Assembly (NCBI RefSeq): GCF_000720475.1 | Contig: NZ_JOAP01000047.1 | Span: 1 to 56,539, forward strand | Reading direction: 5' to 3' | Source of the DNA: Streptomyces aureocirculatus | GTDB lineage: Bacteria > Actinomycetota > Actinomycetes > Streptomycetales > Streptomycetaceae | DNA length: 56,539 nucleotides | Shown here: positions 51,714 to 56,539 of the stretch, one piece after another | Layout: every line of letters begins with the position of its first letter | Numbering within the stretch: position 1 is the stretch's first letter | Translations under genes and position numbers: made by a program | Notes under the pieces: generated by a model | Seen by the model: only the letters and a program-made list of their open reading frames with translations | Told to the model about the DNA's origin: nothing | The model's database searches: none

Positions 51714-53027
51714 TCACGCTCCCGTCCGGGTGCAGGTGCGGGCCGCTGGGGAGTCGGCGGGTGCGTGCGTGGGGTGGGGGAGGGCGTGGGTGCGGGGGGT
51801 GAGGAGGAGGGTTTCATAGGTGTGGTGGTGGCGGTGGATGACGCGGTGGTGCAGGAGGTGGGCTGCCTGTTCCATCTGGCCGGTGTCGATGAGGGCGCGG
51901 GCAAGGGTGTCCTGGATGATCTCGCGTTCCACCCGCACCCCGCCGACGCGCTCCACCTCTTGGCCCAGGGGGGTGAGGAGGTCGACGGCTTTACCGGGTT
52001 GGCCGTCCGTCATGTGGGCGAGGGCCTGGATGACGGGGGTCAGGACCTGGTGGTAGTCCGGGCGCCGGTCACCCCCGGCGCGGGCCGCCATGGCGTTCAG
52101 GCCGTCGGTGTCGGAGGCGACGGCCAGGGCGAGGGCGAGCTGGAAGGTGTGGAAGACCTCCGCCCACCCGGCGCCTTCGTCCACCAGCTGGTGGATGTGG
52201 TCCAGGTCGCTGGTGTTGGCGGGGGCCTGCCCGGCCAGCAGCAGGCGCCAGTTGGTGGCCGCGCGCATCCCCACGTCCCCACGGTGCAGCTCGGTGTCGG
52301 CCCGCAGGCGGGCCGCCTGGAGGTTTCCGCACGCCAGGTCCTGCAGGGCGGCGTGCCACTGCAGATGGCGGCGCTGGAGGGCGCGCGGGTCGTCCTTGAG
52401 CCAGCCGTCGATGAAGGACGTGTAGGCGGGACCGGTGCCCTGTTCGTGTTCGGCGTGCGCGCGGGCGTGCACTGCGGTTCCCGAGCGTGGCTGGAGGGTG
52501 AGGGCATGGCCGGCGAGGTGCCAGGCCCGGTCGCTCTCGCCCATCTCGGCCAGGGCGGCGGCCGCCCAGGACGCCCACGGCCACGACTCCTGACCCGCCG
52601 CCTCGTACTGGGTGACGGCCAGGTTCCGGCCGTGGTCGCGGTAGGCGAGGTCACCGCTCAGGGAGAACGCGGAGAGCAGCGGCCCGGCCAGCACGTCACC
52701 GGGGTGCTGGGCCAGGTGCAGCACCAGATGATCGGCCGTGGCCCGGTGCTGGTTGTGCGCAGCCAGCCACACCGCATGGATCAACGATGCCGCATGCGCG
52801 TTCCCTGCCTGCACAGCGGCGGCGTGGGCGGCCTGGAGACGGGTGCGGACCTGTTGGTGCCCCAGGCGCTCGGCATCCGCGTACGCCCACAAAGCCACCG
52901 CCAGCGGCTCCTGCGGATCCCGCACGGCCCAGGCGCGCAGTGCGGGCAGCGCCCGGCCGCTCTTCGCCAGCCACTCGCCCACCGCACCGTCGCCCGCCCG
53001 CAGGACCGCGTCATGGCTCGTCGTCAC
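51714..53027 (-). CDS. TPR-repeat protein
   Basis: 437 residues from GTG 53027 (a weak ribosome site; the ORF extends upstream to 53204 with low-complexity sequence). It is alpha-helical with alanine-rich repeats: RAGDGAVGEWLAKSGRALPA, DLACGNLQAARLRADTELHR, FHTFQLALALAVASDTDGLN, DTLARALIDTGQMEQAAHLL. No DNA-binding or enzymatic motif is visible. It is probably a scaffold or regulator. The C-terminus is His/Thr-rich. Confidence 0.65.
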   Translation of the reverse strand: MTTSHDAVLRAGDGAVGEWLAKSGRALPALRAWAVRDPQEPLAVALWAYADAERLGHQQVRTRLQAAHAAAVQAGNAHAASLIHAVWLAAHNQHRATADHLVLHLAQHPGDVLAGPLLSAFSLSGDLAYRDHGRNLAVTQYEAAGQESWPWASWAAAALAEMGESDRAWHLAGHALTLQPRSGTAVHARAHAEHEQGTGPAYTSFIDGWLKDDPRALQRRHLQWHAALQDLACGNLQAARLRADTELHRGDVGMRAATNWRLLLAGQAPANTSDLDHIHQLVDEGAGWAEVFHTFQLALALAVASDTDGLNAMAARAGGDRRPDYHQVLTPVIQALAHMTDGQPGKAVDLLTPLGQEVERVGGVRVEREIIQDTLARALIDTGQMEQAAHLLHHRVIHRHHHTYETLLLTPRTHALPHPTHAPADSPAARTCTRTGA

Positions 53028-53364
53028 TGGCTTCACACCCTTGTCTCTGGCACCCCACCGCTCCCGCCCCGTGCGGGAGCACTGGGCGCCTGGCCCTGCC
53101 CAACGAGAGCGCGCCAGGCCGGTCACCCCCGCCGGAACGCCGCCCGCACCCGGCATGGCGACGTTGGCGTACACCGCAAGGGCTGAAGGGGCCTGCTCTC
53201 TCATGGCGCCGTGTATCAGACAGACGCGTTCGGTCGCGACCGGGCACCAACGGCCCGGACCACACCGCGCGTATCAGGAGGCCGGTGCTGGCGCGGCTGA
53301 TGCCGCTCCGCGGTCGCTCTTGTACCAGGTGCGGCCGGACGCGACCGTGCAGGTCGCTCGCCGC

Positions 53365-54975
53365 TCACCCGGGAGCCGGCCCGGGGAGGCTGCGCGGCCG
53401 GGTCACCGGCGGCCGGCGCGAGCCGCTCCCGGGGGATGCCCGGTGGGAGGCACCCGCCGGGCACCCCCGTCGCTGGAACCGAAGATCCTGCCATTCGTGT
53501 GGGCTCAAGCTCCAGTTGTTCAGTGCGACGCGGCGTCGCCGGTAGTCGACTGGGTTCGGTGCTGCGTCAAGTTCTCGTGCGAGAGCCCGAAGAGCGGTTG
53601 TGAACCGGTCGGGAGGGTGGCTGGCGATCTGACGGCTGAGCGCCCGGGTGATCGTGTGCTTGCCCGCGTGTGTGACTCCCAGGTATGAGGTTGCCTCGGC
53701 CATGGCGCCACCGATCCTCCACTGGACGAGTTTGACGGCAGCCAGCCGGCGTGCGGCTCGGGTATGGGTGCCCCAGCCGAAGACCGCGAGGTGGCGTTCG
53801 AATTGGCCATGCTCCAATGCGGCGGCGATGTGCTCCGGCTGGTAGCCGACCGTGCGGGTCGGCGCTCGCAGACCAAAGGCACCTCCGTCGCGGCGGAAGG
53901 CTCGAATGGACGGCTCGGCGGCGAGCAAAAGCCTCTCGGAGCACAAACTCCTGTGTCGGTTGAGGATGTGGCTCCAGGGGGCGAGGCTGGGCAGGCCGCT
54001 CCAACTGGCCCGGTGATGGCCGGCGAGGGCGCCTTCGAGATCGTCTGTTCCCAGAACGGCTTCAGCGGCGAAGAGGAGTGCCGCTGTTGCCACTGGGCTG
54101 CGAGGGGGCGAGTAGAGGCTGCCGCTGCGGTTCGCTTCGTGCACATGGCCGGCCACTGCGGTGGCGAGAGCTGGTGTCAGCAGGTCCTGCCCCATGGGCC
54201 AGGACGCGCAGAGCAGAGCGGTGACGACTCGCAGATCCGCGAACCGCTGTGCGGCCTCCTCGGCGGACGTGTCGGGGTCCAGGAGGTCCAGGAGACGCGC
54301 CTGCATCTCGGTGATCACAGGGTTCGGTCCAGGCCCGGAGCTGGAACGTCGGTCGAGGCGGACTCTGCAGGGTGTGCGGGTGAACCCCGGCTCATGCTTG
54401 ATTCCAGGATCCGGCAAGCGGCACTCGGCGGGGTGCAGGCCAGCATGCTTGGCGCCAGCGAAGAGGGGAGTGACTCGCCTGATCTCGTGGTTCCTCGGGC
54501 AGCCATGGTGAAGGAAGGACAGGTGGTCCGGGCAGAGGGAGGCGATGGGCATCTGCCATACCTTCTTCCAGCAACCGCCGTACTCCTGCTGGACGGTGCT
54601 GCCGTCGCCGGCCAGGCACTGCGGGCAGTAGCGGGGGCTGTCGTTGAACAGCCAGCTGTCGAAAGCCTTCACTGCGGTCAGAGACCGGGAGATGGGTGGA
54701 TAGCGGTCGGCCCAGGGCCGGAGTGTCAGGTACTCGCCCTCGGCCTCGGTCAGGCGGGTGGCGCGGGCGAAGGCGTTCGTGCGGAGGTCCAAATGGAGCC
54801 GTCGGCTGACCCGGGTCTCTGGAGTGCTGCCGCATCCGAGCAGTCGGGTGAGCCGGTTCGGCTCCAGGTGGAGTCGGTAGGCAAGCCGCAGGAGGTAACC
54901 ATTCAGGGACTCGCCTGCCAGTGGTTCCAAGCTCATGCCCAACGGCCGCGCGGGCTCATTCGCCGTCTCAGCCAT
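53365..54975 (-). CDS. tniQ: TniQ-family transposition protein
   Basis: 536 residues from ATG 54975, which overlaps the TniB stop by 8 bp. The TniQ domain opens with LEPLAGESLNGYLLRLAYRL and contains zinc-binding cysteines: SPRYCPQCLAGD and ASLCPDHLSFLHHGCP. A long helical C-terminus ends in a low-complexity Pro/Arg tail. TniQ selects or activates targets with TniA and TniB in Tn5053/Tn7-like elements. Here TniB is truncated and TniA is absent, so the transposon is a remnant. Confidence 0.8.
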   Translation of the reverse strand: MAETANEPARPLGMSLEPLAGESLNGYLLRLAYRLHLEPNRLTRLLGCGSTPETRVSRRLHLDLRTNAFARATRLTEAEGEYLTLRPWADRYPPISRSLTAVKAFDSWLFNDSPRYCPQCLAGDGSTVQQEYGGCWKKVWQMPIASLCPDHLSFLHHGCPRNHEIRRVTPLFAGAKHAGLHPAECRLPDPGIKHEPGFTRTPCRVRLDRRSSSGPGPNPVITEMQARLLDLLDPDTSAEEAAQRFADLRVVTALLCASWPMGQDLLTPALATAVAGHVHEANRSGSLYSPPRSPVATAALLFAAEAVLGTDDLEGALAGHHRASWSGLPSLAPWSHILNRHRSLCSERLLLAAEPSIRAFRRDGGAFGLRAPTRTVGYQPEHIAAALEHGQFERHLAVFGWGTHTRAARRLAAVKLVQWRIGGAMAEATSYLGVTHAGKHTITRALSRQIASHPPDRFTTALRALARELDAAPNPVDYRRRRVALNNWSLSPHEWQDLRFQRRGCPAGASHRASPGSGSRRPPVTRPRSLPGPAPG

Positions 54976-55239
54976 CGGCGGCCGGCCGTTCTCCACGGTC
55001 GTCGAAGACCGTGTTGCGGGGCCTGGTGGCGGACTTCTTGGCTGAGGCCGCCGGTGGCGGGACGTTCTGGGGGATGTCGGGGACTTCGCCGGTTTCCGCG
55101 TCGAGGTCATCGAGGTTCCCGAGCCGGATCGGCGTGCTTCTGAGCAGTTCCAGGGACAGTCGTTCCTCACCGCTGGCGATGGCCCCGGTGCAGCCGGCCT
55201 CGATCAGGCGCCGCAGCAGGCCGACGATTCCGCGTGAGC
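54968..55239 (-). pseudogene. tniB: TniB ATPase, 3' fragment cut by the IS3 element
   Basis: About 90 residues remain: RSRGIVGLLRRLIEAGCTGA, IASGEERLSLELLRSTPIRL, GNLDDLDAETGEVPDIP and a disordered tail. This is the C-terminal end of the AAA+ ATPase TniB. The frame stops being sensible exactly where the IS3 inverted repeat begins (55240). The Walker motifs lie beyond the insertion and are not in the window. Confidence 0.7.
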
Positions 55240-55265
55240 GGGCCTTGACCCCTGATGTTGGACAC
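55240..55265. repeat. IS3 left inverted repeat
   Basis: 26 bp starting GGGCCTTGACCCC, paired with 56514-56539 (four mismatches). It defines the junction with the tniB remnant. Confidence 0.85.
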
Positions 55266-55311
55266 ACGAGACACTGGATCTAGAGGATCTGAGAACGGAC
55301 ATCTCGTGGTC

Positions 55312-55611
55312 ATGAAGAACTACCCGCCGGAGTTCAAGGCGGACGCGGTCGCGCTCTACGAGTCGCGGCCGGAGGCGACGATCAGGTCGGTCGCCGCCGA
55401 TCTGGGCATCAATCCGGAGACCCTGCGGAACTGGGTGAGGGCTGCCGGAGCAAGCCGTCCACGAGGACGCCGGACGTCGGAGACGGCCCAGCCGCCGCAA
55501 CCGCTGGAGGCGGAGAACGCGGCCTTGCGGAAGAAGATCCGCGAGCTCGAGGAGGAACGCGAGATCCTGCGGAAGGCGGCCAAATATTTCGCCGGGGAGA
55601 CGCGCTGGTGA
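55312..55611 (+). CDS. IS3 OrfA (transposase HTH subunit)
   Basis: 99 residues from ATG 55312 (GTG 55306 is possible). HTH_Tnp_1: KNYPPEFKADAVALYESRPE and IRSVAADLGINPETLRNWVR. It ends with a leucine-zipper-like helix, AENAALRKKIRELEEEREIL followed by RKAAKYFA, typical of IS3 OrfA. The stop overlaps OrfB (GTGA). A programmed frameshift would fuse OrfA and OrfB into active transposase. Confidence 0.9.
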   Translation: MKNYPPEFKADAVALYESRPEATIRSVAADLGINPETLRNWVRAAGASRPRGRRTSETAQPPQPLEAENAALRKKIRELEEEREILRKAAKYFAGETRW

Positions 55612-56510
55612 ACCGCTTCCAGTGCGTCGCCGACCTGCAGCGCCGCTACGGCGTGAAGCGGCTCTGCCACGTCCTCGGCATCAGCCGCTCGAGCTTTTAC
55701 TACTGGCGCCGGACAGCCGCCGACCGGGCCGCCCGGTGGGCGGCCGACGCACAACTGGCCGCCCGGATACGGGCGGTGCATCAGGAATCGGACGGCACCT
55801 ACGGAGCCCCAAGAATCACCGCCGAGCTCCGCGAGACCAGCGGTGAGGCGGTCAACCACAAGCGGGTCGCCCGGATCATGCGGGAGTCCGGGATCGAAGG
55901 GGTCCGGTTGCGCCGCCGGCACCGCACCACCGTCCCCGATCCGGCTGCAGCCAAGGCCCCGGACCTGATCCGCCGCGACTTCACCGCCATCACGCCGAAC
56001 GCAAAGTACGTCGGCGACATCACCTATCTGCCCCTCGACGGCGGGAAGTTCTGCTACCTGGCGACCGTCATCGACCTCGCCTCGCGCCGTCTTGCCGGCT
56101 GGGCGATCGCCGACCACATGCGCGCGGATCTCGTGACCGACGCCCTGGCCGCGGCCGTCCGCACCCGCGGCAGCCTCGCGGGGTCGATCATGCACACCGA
56201 CCACGGAGCCCAGTACACCAGCAGGGCTTTTGCTGAAGCCTGCAGGTCAGCAGGGGTCCGACAGAGCATGAGCGCGGTCGGGTCCAGCGCGGACAACGCA
56301 CTCGCCGAGTCCTTCAACGCGACCTTCAAACGCGAGACCCTGCAGGGCCGAAAGAGCTGGCCGGGCGAGCGCGAGGCCCGACTCGATGCGTTCAGATGGC
56401 TCCACCGCTACAACACCCGGCGCCGACACTCCCGCCTCGGACAGCGGTCGCCCATCGCCTTCGAGAACGCCTTCCACCTCGCACCAACTACGCTGACGCC
56501 AGCCGCGTAA
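55608..56510 (+). CDS. IS3 OrfB (DDE transposase catalytic subunit)
   Basis: 300 residues. HTH_21: VHQESDGTYGAPRITAELRE. The rve integrase core contains the DDE triad in YVGDITYLPLDGG, SIMHTDHGAQYTS, and DNALAESFNATFKRE, followed by WLHRYNTRRRHSRLGQRSP. All catalytic residues and the length are intact, so the element may be active. Confidence 0.95.
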   Translation: MNRFQCVADLQRRYGVKRLCHVLGISRSSFYYWRRTAADRAARWAADAQLAARIRAVHQESDGTYGAPRITAELRETSGEAVNHKRVARIMRESGIEGVRLRRRHRTTVPDPAAAKAPDLIRRDFTAITPNAKYVGDITYLPLDGGKFCYLATVIDLASRRLAGWAIADHMRADLVTDALAAAVRTRGSLAGSIMHTDHGAQYTSRAFAEACRSAGVRQSMSAVGSSADNALAESFNATFKRETLQGRKSWPGEREARLDAFRWLHRYNTRRRHSRLGQRSPIAFENAFHLAPTTLTPAA

Positions 56511-56513
56511 CCC

Positions 56514-56539
56514 GTGTTCAGGATCCGGGGTCAAGGCCC
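56514..56539. repeat. IS3 right inverted repeat
   Basis: 26 bp ending GGGGTCAAGGCCC at the final base of the window, complementary to the left repeat at 55240-55265. Confidence 0.8.

Larger units (their letters stand above)
55240..56539 (+). mobile_element. IS3-family insertion sequence, complete
   Basis: The element spans 1300 bp. Its left end GGGCCTTGACCCC (from 55240) matches the complement of the right end to 56539 over 13 perfect bases and 22 of the first 26. It contains OrfA and OrfB in the usual overlapping arrangement. It inserted into the tniB coding region. The right end falls exactly on the last base of the window, so the flanking target site cannot be checked. Confidence 0.9.

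Noticed and set aside
1..56539. rRNA, tRNA, CRISPR arrays and replication origin
   Set aside because: No cloverleaf, rRNA-like stretch, regularly spaced repeats or rep/par genes were seen on either strand. Short RNAs cannot be excluded by eye.

Overview
The window reads as a high-GC actinobacterial accessory region, almost certainly Streptomyces (linear plasmid or chromosome arm). Signs are strong GC bias at third codon positions, GGAGG-type ribosome sites, ATGA/GTGA gene overlaps, a complete conservon (cvnA-D), DUF397 and XRE/DUF5753 genes, HATPase anti-sigma-like proteins and many decayed transposons. I saw no rRNA, tRNA or CRISPR. Gene assignments come from reading translations by eye; no database search was run.

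Layout. 0-5.3 kb is a decayed boundary: a membrane protein cut by the window edge, a frameshifted methyltransferase, phage-like small genes, IS5 and Tn3 fragments, a PQQ-propeller lipoprotein and a frameshifted NUDIX-like gene. 5.3-12.3 kb is a compact minus-strand operon: 2OG oxygenase, thymidylate-synthase-superfamily enzyme carrying Asp at the base-recognition position, tandem nucleoside-diphosphate-kinase fusion, SplB-like radical SAM enzyme, DEDD exonuclease, a possible 42-residue peptide and an ABC exporter. It looks like a modified-pyrimidine nucleotide pathway. A divergent NUDIX hydrolase and XRE regulator (12.4-14.1 kb) flank it. 14.4-21 kb holds two of three zincin-like paralogues (A and B), an EEP-family nuclease, a GH15 enzyme and a degenerate resolvase-like protein.

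21.5-31.3 kb is a regulatory and metabolic patchwork: HATPase, DUF574 methyltransferase, DUF397, XRE/DUF5753, a large unknown, IS5 remnant, PPC-domain protein, asparaginase and aldo/keto reductase, with a gene-poor stretch at 22.5-23.8 kb.

32-49.3 kb is the most interesting part. HATPase, methyltransferase, zincin paralogue C, small membrane protein, cvnABCD plus GAF protein, acyl-CoA dehydrogenase and an HTH/phosphotransferase-like protein lead into a divergent XRE regulator and a RiPP operon. That operon is a 35-aa cysteine-free precursor, hairpin, TfuA-like protein, YcaO, methyltransferase, GpsA-like dehydrogenase, small membrane protein and HTTM-like membrane protein. TfuA plus YcaO implies backbone thioamidation of a peptide unlike the known thioamitides.

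49.3-56.5 kb is again a mobile boundary: IS5 and NUDIX fragments, DUF6368, a secreted protein with a peptidase_S74-type chaperone domain split over two ORFs, a TPR protein, and a TniQ/TniB transposon remnant interrupted by an intact IS3-family element whose right inverted repeat ends exactly at the last base of the window.
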